Below, piece by piece: positions 33,171 to 42,918 of a stretch of DNA of 64,000 nt (position 1 is the stretch's first letter; each line of letters opens with the position of its first letter). The notes beneath the pieces are model-generated. The model made no database searches. It was not told the origin of the DNA and was given only the letters and a program-made list of their open reading frames with translations. The translations under genes and the position numbers were made by a program. The DNA is taken from the NCBI RefSeq assembly GCF_019492185.1, contig NZ_JAICCF010000003.1:744001-808000 (forward strand), read 5' to 3'. The DNA is from Chitinophaga rhizophila. Its GTDB lineage: Bacteria > Bacteroidota > Bacteroidia > Chitinophagales > Chitinophagaceae.

Positions 33171-34913
33171 ATGACTAAAATGTTTTCCAAAGCTTTGTTG
33201 GCCGTATCGGCAATTGCCGTCGTGCTATCCTCCTGTTCCAAAGCGCCGGAACAGAGTAAATATATCCCGAAAACAGCAAGCATCGTTGTAAGCGTAAATA
33301 GTAAAGAAATCAGCAAGAAATTGATTACCAATGGTATTACCATGGATAAACTCTTCGCTGCCGTTCAGGAAAAAGACACGCTCAGCGAAGCCCGGAAATT
33401 CTGGAAGGATATCGAAAACTCAGGATTAGACCTGCAGGCCAACTCATTTGTCTCTGTAGTATACGGTAAAGCACAGTCCTACATTACCCTGACAGGCGGA
33501 CTAAAAGACGCTGATAAATTTGAAGCATACCTGAAAAAGAATGTAAGCAACTTCTCTCTCCAGGAAAAACCTGACTTCAAATACATCCTGGAAGATAAAC
33601 AGGAAGCGGTTATTGCATGGAACAAAAACACCGTTATCTATCTGAAAGGAATAGAAGGAGATGCAATGCAGAAAGCATTACCGCCTGCTGCAATGCCAGT
33701 ACCAGGTATGGATGAAGAAGAAGCTGTAGACAGCAACATCGCTCAGCCGGCAGCTCTCGTATCTACTGACGCTGCACAGACATGGGTAGCTGAAGCCGAT
33801 CGCCTGTTTCACCTGAAGAAGGAAGAAACTGCTGGTTCTATCGAAGCATTTAACGACCTGCTGAAAAATAATGCAGACGTTAGCCTGTATGTAAACCCAG
33901 AGCCGATCTACAGCGCTCAGGCGTCTATGATGCCGGCTAACCTGAAATCATTGCTGGCAGGCTGCTTCTACACCGGTGCTGTTAACTTTGATAAAGGTAA
34001 GGTAGTTGTAGAAGGTACTTCCTATGTAGGTAAAGACCTGGCTGCTATCTACAAAAAATATGGTAACATGGAAGCTGACCTCGATATGCTGGAGAAATAT
34101 CCTTCCCAGAATATCACCGGCTTTATGGTATATGGCTTTGACTTCCGCATGATCGGTGACATTGTAAAAAGCACCGGACTGGATGGTATTGCCAATATGG
34201 GATTACAAAGCTCTGGCCTGACGCTGGATGATATCCTGAATGCCTTCAAAGGTCAGCTGGTATTTGTAGCTTCTGACTTTGAAATGAAGAAGAAAGCAAG
34301 CCTGTATGATGGCGATACTACTACCGTTCCTGAATCAAAATGGGTATTTGCTATGAAAGTTGGCGACAAGGCTGCATTTGATAAAGTAATGGGTTCTCCT
34401 ATGCTGAAAGGCTTCTTTACCAAACAAGGTTCCGGCTATGTAATGACCAACAATTTCCCAGGTATGCCAGCACTGTCTATCACTGATAAACTGGTAACCA
34501 GCGCTTCTGACTCTGCATTGCTGCAGGAATACCTGGGCGGTAAAGGTAAAGCTGGTGGTCTTGACAACAGCTTCGTAAGCAAAATCAAAGGCAACCCAAT
34601 GGGCGCTTATGTAAACTTTGAAAAGATCGTAAACGTAATCCCTGACAGTGAAATCCCTGAAGATGGTAAACCGCTGGCTGGTAAGTTTAAAAACCTGCTG
34701 AAAGATATGACTGCTATCAGCAATTCTTTCGATGGTAAAACCCAGCATTCAGAGATAGTACTCAACTTCAAGAATACTGACGAGAACAGCCTGGTACAAT
34801 TGGTAAATCTGGGTACAGAAACAGCCAAATACCTGGAAGACAAGAAAAAAGCAGCAGCTGTTACAGATAGTGTGCAGCCTGTAATAGATACTGTACCGGC
34901 AGAAACAAATTAA
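33171..34913 (+). CDS. DUF4836 family lipoprotein
   Basis: This 580-residue protein has a lipoprotein signal (LSSC, Cys at residue 22) followed by the DUF4836 domain, a family largely limited to Bacteroidota. The start KYIPKTASIVVSVNSKEI is typical. The C-terminal part contains repeats of alpha/beta units (for example KGKLVF-like strands with DILNAFKGQLVFVASDF). No enzymatic motif is visible, and function is unknown. It is followed by a strong terminator and lies upstream of an ABC transporter pair. Confidence 0.82.
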   Translation: MTKMFSKALLAVSAIAVVLSSCSKAPEQSKYIPKTASIVVSVNSKEISKKLITNGITMDKLFAAVQEKDTLSEARKFWKDIENSGLDLQANSFVSVVYGKAQSYITLTGGLKDADKFEAYLKKNVSNFSLQEKPDFKYILEDKQEAVIAWNKNTVIYLKGIEGDAMQKALPPAAMPVPGMDEEEAVDSNIAQPAALVSTDAAQTWVAEADRLFHLKKEETAGSIEAFNDLLKNNADVSLYVNPEPIYSAQASMMPANLKSLLAGCFYTGAVNFDKGKVVVEGTSYVGKDLAAIYKKYGNMEADLDMLEKYPSQNITGFMVYGFDFRMIGDIVKSTGLDGIANMGLQSSGLTLDDILNAFKGQLVFVASDFEMKKKASLYDGDTTTVPESKWVFAMKVGDKAAFDKVMGSPMLKGFFTKQGSGYVMTNNFPGMPALSITDKLVTSASDSALLQEYLGGKGKAGGLDNSFVSKIKGNPMGAYVNFEKIVNVIPDSEIPEDGKPLAGKFKNLLKDMTAISNSFDGKTQHSEIVLNFKNTDENSLVQLVNLGTETAKYLEDKKKAAAVTDSVQPVIDTVPAETN

Positions 34914-34937
34914 TAAGTTATACCAGCCGGTAAATAA

Positions 34938-34975
34938 AATGTCCATGGTGGGTAATACCATCATGGACATTTTTC
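34938..34975 (+). terminator. terminator of the DUF4836 gene
   Basis: ATGTCCATGGTGG pairs with CCATCATGGACAT (one G-T pair) and is followed by TTTTT. Confidence 0.85.
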
Positions 34976-35024
34976 ATTTGGAAAAAGCTCTATATTGAGC
35001 CATCATTTCAAGAATACCAGTTAC

Positions 35025-35675
35025 ATGCAGATACAGTTAGAAAACCTGGTGCCTGTTCCACTAAAGGACAAGATACTACAGCGCTCTTCAGATGTCTGGA
35101 ACAGGCAGATCTCATTCACCCCGAGTAAGTTCATCAAAATAAAAGCCCCCTCCGGTACCGGTAAGACAACACTGGTGCATTATCTCTATCACGTCAGAAC
35201 CGATTATACCGGTCAGGTGCTGGTCAACGGTAAGGCCTGGACGGCTTATTCAAAAGCAGCCATAGCCGACATGCGGCAGACGCAGGTCAGCGTCGTATTC
35301 CAGGATCTGCGCATATTTGAGCAGCTTACCGCACTGGAAAATATTGAGCTGAAAAGAGTAATGGGTGGCCAGCCTTATTGCACGGCAGAGAAAGTAACCG
35401 AGATGGCGTCCAGACTAAACATCACGCATGTACTTAATCAAAGTGGTAAAACATTGTCTTACGGTGAACGTCAGCGGGTGGCTATTCTCAGAGCCCTTGT
35501 TCAGCCCTTTCAGTGGTTACTGATGGACGAGCCTTTTAGCCATCTCGATGACGAGAATGCACACCGCGCTGCGCAACTGATTACCGAAGAATGTAAAGCC
35601 CGCCATGCAGGATTTATTTTAACTGATCTGGATGATGATACCAGATTTGCATATGACATACACTATAACTTATGA
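35025..35675 (+). CDS. ABC transporter ATP-binding protein
   Basis: This 216-residue ATPase has Walker A (APSGTGKTTL near residue 39), the signature LSYGERQR near 144 and Walker B with the DEPFSHLD box near 166. It is of the LolD/FtsE/MacB class. The ATG at 35025 was chosen over the TTG at 34995, which lies within the preceding intergenic region. It overlaps the next gene by four bases (ATGA), so the two are translationally coupled and form one exporter or lipoprotein-releasing complex. Confidence 0.88.
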   Translation: MQIQLENLVPVPLKDKILQRSSDVWNRQISFTPSKFIKIKAPSGTGKTTLVHYLYHVRTDYTGQVLVNGKAWTAYSKAAIADMRQTQVSVVFQDLRIFEQLTALENIELKRVMGGQPYCTAEKVTEMASRLNITHVLNQSGKTLSYGERQRVAILRALVQPFQWLLMDEPFSHLDDENAHRAAQLITEECKARHAGFILTDLDDDTRFAYDIHYNL

Positions 35676-36871
35676 TGCCATCCTTCTACCAGTTACTCAG
35701 AAAAATTATTCAGACGGGTATTGGCAGATCCCGTCTGATCATGGCTGCCGGCGGTTTAGGCATTGCTATGATCCTGCTGCTGATTGCTATACAGGCGCAT
35801 TCTGATTTCGACCAGCTGCTGCATAGTCAGCAGAATGCCAATGAAAGTGCCGACTTCCTGGTGATCAATAAAAACATTACGAATGCAATGATGGGGCGAC
35901 GTACACAAAGCGTTTTCTCGGCAGAGGAAGTTGCAGATATCAGAAAACAGCCTTTTGTGAACGCCTTCGGATTCATCACCTCCAATCAGTATAAAGTTAC
36001 TGCCGCTGCTCCCGGAGATCTGCACTTCTACACTGATATGTTTTTCGAGTCTGTGCCGGATTCATTTATTGATGTGAAGCATGAAGCATGGAACTGGACT
36101 CCTGCTGATAATATCATCCCTATTATCCTGCCTAACGATTTTCTTAATCTGTATAACTTCGGCTTTGCGCTCAGTCAGGATCTGCCACAGATCTCACAAG
36201 AGACAGTAAAAGCAATACCTATAAAGATTACTATCTCCAAAGGACTGATGACCCAGGAGTTCACAGGGCGCATTGTCGGCTTCTCTGATCGGATATCCAG
36301 CTTTCTGGTGCCAGGTAGCTTTATGGAATGGGCTAATGGTAAATTTGGCAGTGGAGAAGCAGCTGCCCCCTCCCGCGTGATTATAAAAACAAAAGATCCT
36401 TCTGATCCGGCATTGGTACAATATCTCGAAGATAAAGGGTATACTACTAACCAGGATAAAATCAAATATAGCAAGACGAAAATGATTGTGCAGACAATCG
36501 TTTCAGTAATAGGTTTCTTTGGATTGATTCTGTTACTGTTTGCATTGCTGGTATTCAGTATGTTCATTCAACTGGTCATTGCAAGCTGTAAAAAGGAAAT
36601 TCAGCTGCTGGTTACATTAGGTGCGGCTCCGGGGCAGTTACAAAGGTACCTCATGCGACAGTTCGTTCCGCTGTATATGCTGATAGGAATTATTTCGCTC
36701 TTGCTGGTTGCCGGTATTCAATGGTGGGCATCTCATCAGCTGGCGGCGCATGAAATGACTGTATCTCCGCTGATTGCAACGGGTACTGCTGTAGCTGCCG
36801 TTGCAGTGATATTACTGGTATATCTGGTTAACCGGGTTACCGTCCGGAAGTATATTAATGCCATCAGTTAA
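35672..36871 (+). CDS. FtsX-like ABC transporter permease
   Basis: This 399-residue permease has one N-terminal transmembrane helix (about residues 20-42), a large periplasmic domain (45-270), and three C-terminal helices (about 275-300, 327-350 and 365-392), the FtsX/MacB layout. It pairs with the ATPase whose gene it overlaps by four bases. It may release lipoproteins, act in division, or drive mechanotransmission; the sequence alone does not choose. No substrate-binding partner is present nearby. Confidence 0.85.
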   Translation: MMPSFYQLLRKIIQTGIGRSRLIMAAGGLGIAMILLLIAIQAHSDFDQLLHSQQNANESADFLVINKNITNAMMGRRTQSVFSAEEVADIRKQPFVNAFGFITSNQYKVTAAAPGDLHFYTDMFFESVPDSFIDVKHEAWNWTPADNIIPIILPNDFLNLYNFGFALSQDLPQISQETVKAIPIKITISKGLMTQEFTGRIVGFSDRISSFLVPGSFMEWANGKFGSGEAAAPSRVIIKTKDPSDPALVQYLEDKGYTTNQDKIKYSKTKMIVQTIVSVIGFFGLILLLFALLVFSMFIQLVIASCKKEIQLLVTLGAAPGQLQRYLMRQFVPLYMLIGIISLLLVAGIQWWASHQLAAHEMTVSPLIATGTAVAAVAVILLVYLVNRVTVRKYINAIS

Positions 36872-36963
36872 TAATTCCTTGTTCGTCGCTTGGCCGTCGC
36901 TACAAGGTCGCTAGTAGCTTCACTGTTCGTCCAGAAGATATCGGGATCGCCAGAGGGCACTAT
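36872..36963. repeat. GTCGCTA/GTTCGTC-rich degenerate repeat
   Basis: The segment after the permease gene contains GTTCGTCGCT, CCGTCGCTA, GGTCGCTAGTAG and GTTCGTCC within 50 bases. The same words occur in the intergenic repeat at 59421-59467. It could be a dispersed intergenic element. No coding sequence is visible here. Confidence 0.4.
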
Positions 36964-37011
36964 TAATAAAAAGGACTGCAACTATTTTACACACTTAAAA
37001 ATAAACAGAAG

Positions 37012-37314
37012 ATGTTTGTACACGTCGTAAATTTCTGGCTGAAGCCAGGACTTTCAGAAGCAGATATAAAGCAATTTGAAGAAGGCGTACAATCGCTGAA
37101 AGCAATTGAATCACTGGTAATGTTCAACGTTGGAAAACCGGCAGCTACTGACCGTCCTGTAATTGATAAAAGTTATAGCTATTGTGAACTGACTGTATTC
37201 AATGACGAAGCAGGGCATGATATATATCAGCAACATCCTATACATCTTGCATTTGTAGAGAATTGCAAGCATCTGTGGGAAAAGGTACTGATCTATGATT
37301 CTGAAACAATATAA
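37012..37314 (+). CDS. Dabb family (stress-responsive alpha/beta barrel) protein
   Basis: This 100-residue protein has the dimeric ferredoxin-like Dabb fold: MFVHVVNFWLKPGLSEADIKQFEEGVQSL, then SYSYCELTVFNDEAGHDIYQQHPIHLAFVE. The family includes plant stress proteins and bacterial enzymes of small aromatic compounds; the bacterial role is mostly unknown. It is single and convergent with the DUF3857 gene, with a long hairpin in between. Confidence 0.82.
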   Translation: MFVHVVNFWLKPGLSEADIKQFEEGVQSLKAIESLVMFNVGKPAATDRPVIDKSYSYCELTVFNDEAGHDIYQQHPIHLAFVENCKHLWEKVLIYDSETI

Positions 37315-37430
37315 GGGTCAACCATCCATCAGCATAAAGAAACGGATCAATACAATGTCGCAGTACTCTTTCAGAAGATGAAGTCAGATAACATTCATCA
37401 GCGACCATCCTGTTTCATGTTGGTGTCAGG

Positions 37431-37487
37431 CTACTTATCTTACAGCAATCTTGTAATAAATGAATAAGATTATTGTAAGATAAGTAG
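37431..37487. repeat. 22-base imperfect hairpin between convergent genes
   Basis: CTACTTATCTTACAGCAATC extends to a 22-base arm (37431-37452) that pairs with 37466-37487, with one mismatch and one G-T pair, around a 13-base loop. It lacks a T tract, so it may be a terminator without a tail, or a small structured RNA. Confidence 0.5.
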
Positions 37488-37519
37488 TCATTCGTTAATA
37501 CATCCATTGCTATCTTACC

Positions 37520-40108
37520 TTAATGTTCAAAGGTAATTTCCTGGTTGCTGATCACCTTTCCATAAGGCCTGATGAATGTCAGTTTGACTCTCTTTGCTAT
37601 CAGCATATATGGTATCAGTATTACTGCACTGGCGGCTGATTGAATGAATATACTGAGCGATGCAGGTGCCCATTGATTACGTCCATATACAAAGTTAAAA
37701 GTGAGTACATCGGCCAGATTAAAGATGGCGCAGAAACTTACAAAAGTGATCAGTGCTTTAGGAAAAGTATCTCTCCTTTTAATCAGCAGGAATACCAGTA
37801 ACACACTGAATACAAACAGGCAGATTGTACAGGCAAGTTCTATTAACAGCAGCAGCTGCAGCAGCGATGTACTATGTGTTGCATTAGGTAATTTATCAAG
37901 GTGTTCCCAGATATTATTGTTGAAGATATCCATCCCTATCAGGATAAAAAATAATCTTACCGGGATAATGAATACGACAATTGCTACCAGCACCAGGAAG
38001 CCGCTGATGGCCCTGGGTGCAGGATGTATAGCCTCATGTGGCAAGGAGGTCTTATAGAAACGTATAGCACGATTTACAAACACGATTGTAAGGAAAACGG
38101 TTAAGCCAACAATCATCCAGTTAATCTTTTCCGGCGGTACTTCTGCCTGAACTTTCTCTTCTACATCCCAGGAAAATTTGAATCCAAGAAAGTCATCAAT
38201 CTTCTTTCTGTCTTTGATGTACGTCGCAATGAAACTGGCAGGGATATGATCCTGGTGAGTTTCAAAAGTATAATGCAGCGTAATGAGGCTGTCTTTTACA
38301 GAAGGGACAAAATGCAGAGCATAATATTCATTATCGATATGCAGTTCTTCTTCATCAATCTTCCATGGAGAGGGCATTTCTATAGTAATGGTGTAATCCT
38401 GTGAGAAGGGATAACGCATTTCCAACGGTGCCTTTTTCCTGTCTTCTTCTTCGGCGTAAGGAGGCAGCACATCTCTGAGCAGGTTAGCTCTTACGTTGAA
38501 GTCAATACCATGAACTTTGGTACTATCCGTTTTCCAGGGGGCGTGTAATGTATAGCTTTCCCGTATTTCCAGTCGATCATTTTCTTCATCATCGATTATC
38601 TGTAATGATGAATCAATACTGACACTGCCATAGATGTTTTTATAGTAGTCGAGGAAGGTACTTTCATTATCCTTCCGGCTGCTATTAGCCAACAGATCCC
38701 GTTGATCATCTGCATATTGCGTGGTAAATACTGAGGAGACAGTCAGGATGCCTTTCCCATTGTGATCGGAAGGGAGTTGAAAGTGCTCGTGTATAATTGT
38801 TTTTCCATTACCTGAATTACGCACAGGCGTAAAGTCGCCCGTACCTGCAGTGTCTATCACAAGGCCTTGCTGGAAGTCTCCGACTGTTAGCATAGACAGG
38901 TTACCACGCTGAAAGCTGGTGGTTGCATCTATCCAGTATTCTTTGTCTTTGAGTTTCGCGTATACGATAGCATGGTCAAAAAGATCTGGCGCGGGCAGGT
39001 AATCAACAACATGACCTTTCATGTATGAATCGACATAAGCCATGCTTGCGTAGATGCCATTTGCTTTGAGGATGGTGACAAGCAGGAGTGATTTGTCTTT
39101 ACAATCACCGAACCGCTGCATCAGTATCTTATCGGGTGTATTAGGACGATGTGAATATTCTCCCATTTCGATACCCATATACCGGATATCATCCTGAACA
39201 AAGCGGATGGCTTTGAGCATATAAGCTTCCTTATTGCCTCTGGCGTCCCTTTTCAGTTCTGCTATTTTGGCTTTAAGTGGCGCGCCCGGAGGTGGCACTT
39301 TATTGATGCGGGCACCCCATTTAATCACCTCCATCCAGTTGTTATATTCAGTTACCTGTACGGTGGGGTAGTTATCATACCATCCGGGTGCATCTTCTTC
39401 CGTTTCAGGTGCCTGTACGTTGGTCATTTCCCATTTGTACACCTGCATGCCGTTCACCATTTGCCGGTCGGGCATAGGTGCTTCATTGAAAGTTTTGAAG
39501 GAGAGTTCCCGGGAGGGGGATGCAATGATACTCCTATGAAAATTAACTATCGGGTTGGGAGAGGCCAGATAAAAGAGGCTGGTGAATTTGTGTTCAAATA
39601 TCGGGTTATTCCCTTCCACGGTATAGGAAAACTCTATCTGATCGCCTTTGCGTACATCTTCCAGGATAAAGTAGGCCGTGTATACTCCACTGTAAATAAA
39701 GCGGGACAGGTCGTCTTCCTGTTGCAGTATTTTAAACCTTGAAGCCTGTAGCTGTTGATTGATAATTTTTCCCTGGCGGCGGATCAGTATTTTATGGAAG
39801 TGCAGCTTTTCATATACAGGGTCGTAGTTGACTGTTATTTCAGCTGCATTCTGGATGCCGGCTTCTGAGATGATCTGTTTGATCTCGTGATGGTACAGTG
39901 CGGCCTGTTCAACATGGTGTTGTTCTTCAAACAGCAGCATGTAATAGCCATTACTGACATCTCTGGCATTAGGGGCCTGTTTGAGATCTGGTTTATAGGG
40001 CACCAGCCATGTGGGGGCTGGTGCGATAGAAAAGTTTTTTTGCTGCGCACTGGACCTGGCAGAAAAATAAAACATCAATAGGATAAGGATAGGAAGTATC
40101 CGGTGCAT
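37520..40108 (-). CDS. DUF3857/transglutaminase-like protein with C-terminal membrane segments
   Basis: This 862-residue protein has a signal peptide, a DUF3857 domain (residues 50-230) and a transglutaminase-like domain with the catalytic triad visible: Cys in FGDCKDKS near 336, His in FDHAIVY near 380 and Asp in WIDATTS near 395. After a beta-rich part (430-640), four or more transmembrane segments lie between 665 and 850. The domain pair is common in Bacteroidota; the substrate is unknown. It is the last gene of a three-gene operon, 16 bases after the DUF2891 gene. Confidence 0.83.
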   Translation of the reverse strand: MHRILPILILLMFYFSARSSAQQKNFSIAPAPTWLVPYKPDLKQAPNARDVSNGYYMLLFEEQHHVEQAALYHHEIKQIISEAGIQNAAEITVNYDPVYEKLHFHKILIRRQGKIINQQLQASRFKILQQEDDLSRFIYSGVYTAYFILEDVRKGDQIEFSYTVEGNNPIFEHKFTSLFYLASPNPIVNFHRSIIASPSRELSFKTFNEAPMPDRQMVNGMQVYKWEMTNVQAPETEEDAPGWYDNYPTVQVTEYNNWMEVIKWGARINKVPPPGAPLKAKIAELKRDARGNKEAYMLKAIRFVQDDIRYMGIEMGEYSHRPNTPDKILMQRFGDCKDKSLLLVTILKANGIYASMAYVDSYMKGHVVDYLPAPDLFDHAIVYAKLKDKEYWIDATTSFQRGNLSMLTVGDFQQGLVIDTAGTGDFTPVRNSGNGKTIIHEHFQLPSDHNGKGILTVSSVFTTQYADDQRDLLANSSRKDNESTFLDYYKNIYGSVSIDSSLQIIDDEENDRLEIRESYTLHAPWKTDSTKVHGIDFNVRANLLRDVLPPYAEEEDRKKAPLEMRYPFSQDYTITIEMPSPWKIDEEELHIDNEYYALHFVPSVKDSLITLHYTFETHQDHIPASFIATYIKDRKKIDDFLGFKFSWDVEEKVQAEVPPEKINWMIVGLTVFLTIVFVNRAIRFYKTSLPHEAIHPAPRAISGFLVLVAIVVFIIPVRLFFILIGMDIFNNNIWEHLDKLPNATHSTSLLQLLLLIELACTICLFVFSVLLVFLLIKRRDTFPKALITFVSFCAIFNLADVLTFNFVYGRNQWAPASLSIFIQSAASAVILIPYMLIAKRVKLTFIRPYGKVISNQEITFEH

Positions 40109-40124
40109 AGCAGTAAGATAGGCA

Positions 40125-41231
40125 TTAATTGTTCTCTGTGGTCAGCGCGTATACCGCGAAGGAGGCGAGCCAGTGTTCTCCTGCGTAGTCGCCACTGGCA
40201 ACATGCGGGATAGCGGCTTCCAGATGCTGGTTGGCCAGCTGGAGTATCGCTTCACGATTTTCTGTAGTATGGCGCGCAATGCCGTATAGGCACCATGCTC
40301 TGCTAAGGTTCAGTCCGTAGAGATGTACAAGTTTACCGTCAGTAATATCTTTTACCTGTGCCACTTTGAAGGCGGTAATATCTTTTTTAAACAGGTCAGG
40401 TACAAAGGCTTTGATCCATTGCTGGTATTCTTTTGCAGGCAGTACGCGTCTCATCAGATCTGCTTCTTCCAGGCAGGGGGAAAGGAAGTCATAACCTCCG
40501 GGTTCCCATGCCACGGGGCAGTTTTTGTCAGCTTTGTAGAAGCGGAGCGCTGCTTCGCGGATGGCGTTTTGCAGGGCTGTATCATTCGCAGTGACTGCAT
40601 AATCCCACGCGAGGGAGAGGCCGAAAGCCAGGTTGGTATGTTCTCCTACGCGGATCGGGTATACCAGTTTGCCGAGGAAATCGATATAAGCTTTTGAGAA
40701 CTGGGTAGCCAGTGGCTGTACGTTTGCCGCCAGTTGTTTGCCTAGAGGGTCGTTCCATGTCAGCAATTCTCTTTGCAGTTGCAATAGCCAGCTCCAGCCA
40801 TAGATACGCTCGAAGCTCTTATTTTCTTTGTTTTTGAAAAGCTGTTGTTCCTGTGCAATATTGTTTGCCGTCAGGTTTTGTGACAGTTTACTAATTACTT
40901 CTTTTTCTTTGGCCATACCCGGGAATGACTTCAGCAGGCGTACCAGCATCCAGTGACCGTGTACGCTGCTATGCCAGTCGAAGCAGCCATAGAAAGCGGG
41001 ATGGTAGTTTTTGGGATGGGTGACCAGCGAACTATCCGAGAATACAACCCCTGTTTTGTAGGGGAACTCTTGCTGCATACAACGAAGTGGCAGTTCTGCC
41101 AGATGAGCGGCTCCCTGGGCGGTAAGGTCCAGGAGGCCATTGCTTTTACGGGTATAATATGCCTGTTGTGCAAAAGATGCGGGCATCAGAAAACCGGTTA
41201 TAATAGAAAGGAGAATCAGTTTTTTCTTCAC
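40125..41231 (-). CDS. DUF2891 domain protein, exported
   Basis: This 368-residue protein has a signal peptide (about residues 1-21, ending SFA) and a DUF2891 domain spanning nearly all the rest. Conserved segments include HPAFYGCFDWHSSVHGHWMLVRL near residue 77 and EPGGYDFLSPCLEEADLM near 246. The domain is predicted to be an alpha/alpha toroid and could be a glycoside-hydrolase-like enzyme, but no activity is known. It sits three bases after the FAD reductase gene and 16 before the DUF3857 gene. Confidence 0.85.
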   Translation of the reverse strand: MKKKLILLSIITGFLMPASFAQQAYYTRKSNGLLDLTAQGAAHLAELPLRCMQQEFPYKTGVVFSDSSLVTHPKNYHPAFYGCFDWHSSVHGHWMLVRLLKSFPGMAKEKEVISKLSQNLTANNIAQEQQLFKNKENKSFERIYGWSWLLQLQRELLTWNDPLGKQLAANVQPLATQFSKAYIDFLGKLVYPIRVGEHTNLAFGLSLAWDYAVTANDTALQNAIREAALRFYKADKNCPVAWEPGGYDFLSPCLEEADLMRRVLPAKEYQQWIKAFVPDLFKKDITAFKVAQVKDITDGKLVHLYGLNLSRAWCLYGIARHTTENREAILQLANQHLEAAIPHVASGDYAGEHWLASFAVYALTTENN

Positions 41232-41234
41232 AGC

Positions 41235-42491
41235 TTATCGATTAAGTAACAATTTTACGTAGAAGGATGGTTTAGCCAGCTTTTTACGGAGGTCTACTTC
41301 ATAGAACATGCAGGAAAGCAGTTCCTGCAGTTGCTTGTTACGGCTGCTTATTTTCATCAGCGTATTGAAGAGCCATGGATATTTAATGAGTTTCTGGAGT
41401 CTGTGACTCAGTTTTAGTTCGGGTCCGAGGATGCGGTATATTTCAGTATCGTATTTGGCCAGTTGTGCTGCGCTGTAGTTATTGGCTTTGATGGCTTCAG
41501 CAGCCTGCAGGGCCGCAATTCTGCCGGAGTACAATCCGTTTCCGATGCCTTCGCCTGTGAATGGATCGATGAGATATGCGGCATCTCCTGTAAGCATATA
41601 ACGTTCTCCGGAGAGAACACGTTGTTTGCTGCCGAGGGGAAGGCCGTATCCTTCGATGTTGCTGACAAGTTCCGCGTCTTTAAAGCGTTCTTTAAACACG
41701 GGGTCATTGGCTATAATATCCAGCATGGACTTTTTCAGGTTCATTTTCTTTTTGCGTACCGCTTCGCTTAGTACGCCTACACCTACATTTGCTTCTCCGT
41801 TGGGCAGCGGGAATATCCAGAAGTAACCTGGCAGGAGGCTTTTTAGGAAGTGCAGCTCAATGAAGTTGTCAGGGTTGTTGCCACTGACATTTTTATAGTA
41901 CGCACGGATGCCGGCAACGTAGTGTTTGGGTTCCATGGTAATATTGGCGACATCTTTTGTGAAGGAAGAATGTGCGCCGTTGGCAATAATCAGCAGGTCT
42001 GCTTTGACTTTGAAGTCTTTATTGCCGGTAACGTAGTATCCGTCGGCTTTAAGTTCGTATTTATCAACAGTAACACCTTCCAGCAGTGTAATTTCCGGTC
42101 TGCGTTTTATTTCATCGACCAGGAAGTTATCGAAGTCGATACGCTTACATACGTAACCGATTGGCGTTTCCTTGTGTGCATTGTTCTCGCTATTGTAATC
42201 GGGGCGGTATCCTACATCAAGGCTGTATCTGGCGGGAGATACGAAGGTAACGCCCCAGCTATTGACTTTGAAATTGGCTTCCTTAAGACGTCTGGCAATT
42301 TCAGGATCTATCCTGTTCAGTGCAGTGATTACTTTTCCGCTAAGGCCATCACCACATACCTTATCACGGGGAAAAACGGCTTTGTCTACTACGACGCACT
42401 GAATGCCGAGTTGTGCCAGCTGAAGGGCGGCAGCTGCTCCTGCGGGTCCAGCACCTACAATACATACTTTAGTTTCCAGCATCCTAAACAT
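41235..42491 (-). CDS. geranylgeranyl reductase family FAD-dependent oxidoreductase
   Basis: This 418-residue flavoenzyme begins with the Rossmann motif VCIVGAGPAGAAAALQL, followed by VCGDGLSGK near residue 46 and the family's GDAAYLIDPFTGEGIGNG near 298. Relatives reduce isoprenoid chains (geranylgeranyl reductases) or hydroxylate quinone and polyketide substrates. The first ATG (42491) and the fourth codon ATG (42482) are both possible starts. It is divergent from ybaB and heads the three-gene operon. Confidence 0.82.
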   Translation of the reverse strand: MFRMLETKVCIVGAGPAGAAAALQLAQLGIQCVVVDKAVFPRDKVCGDGLSGKVITALNRIDPEIARRLKEANFKVNSWGVTFVSPARYSLDVGYRPDYNSENNAHKETPIGYVCKRIDFDNFLVDEIKRRPEITLLEGVTVDKYELKADGYYVTGNKDFKVKADLLIIANGAHSSFTKDVANITMEPKHYVAGIRAYYKNVSGNNPDNFIELHFLKSLLPGYFWIFPLPNGEANVGVGVLSEAVRKKKMNLKKSMLDIIANDPVFKERFKDAELVSNIEGYGLPLGSKQRVLSGERYMLTGDAAYLIDPFTGEGIGNGLYSGRIAALQAAEAIKANNYSAAQLAKYDTEIYRILGPELKLSHRLQKLIKYPWLFNTLMKISSRNKQLQELLSCMFYEVDLRKKLAKPSFYVKLLLNR

Positions 42492-42548
42492 TTAAACTGT
42501 TAAGATAAAGAAAAGAGGGATATCTTCGCGGCCTAAAATCAACTGACC

Positions 42549-42860
42549 ATGTTCGGAGACTTATTTGGTAAACTGCAGGAAGCGCAGTCTAAAATGAAAG
42601 AAAGTAAAGAGCGTCTGTCTCACATCACTGTAGATGGAGAAGCCGGAGACGGTGCTGTGAAGGTAGTTGTAACCGGTAACCGTGAAGTAAAAAGTATTGA
42701 TGTAGCAGAGCATCTGCTGGAAAAGGATAATAAAGAAGAATTGGAAGACCTGCTGATCACGGCTTTAAATCGTGCGCTTAAAAATGCGGAGAATGCGTGG
42801 GAATCGGAAATGAAAGGTATTGCAGGCGGTATGCTGGGTCCATTGGGCGGATTATTGTAA
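42549..42860 (+). CDS. YbaB/EbfC nucleoid-associated protein
   Basis: This 103-residue DNA-binding protein has the YbaB layout: an N-terminal helix (FGKLQEAQSKMKESKERL), a three-stranded sheet with VDGEAGDGAVKVVVTGNREVKSI, and a C-terminal helix. It binds DNA as a dimer and may influence recombination or gene expression. A partial TATCTTCG promoter element lies upstream. Here ybaB stands alone, without dnaX or recR beside it. Confidence 0.88.
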   Translation: MFGDLFGKLQEAQSKMKESKERLSHITVDGEAGDGAVKVVVTGNREVKSIDVAEHLLEKDNKEELEDLLITALNRALKNAENAWESEMKGIAGGMLGPLGGLL

Positions 42861-42918
42861 GCTGTTCGGCAATGCTGTCTGCTTTCAGGTCATCAGCCTT
42901 AATTTGCATGAACTGTCT

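Noticed and set aside
33086..33343. Minus-strand hydrophobic ORF over the start of the DUF4836 gene
   Set aside because: It overlaps the lipoprotein signal of a well-supported gene; antisense of a hydrophobic leader is often hydrophobic.
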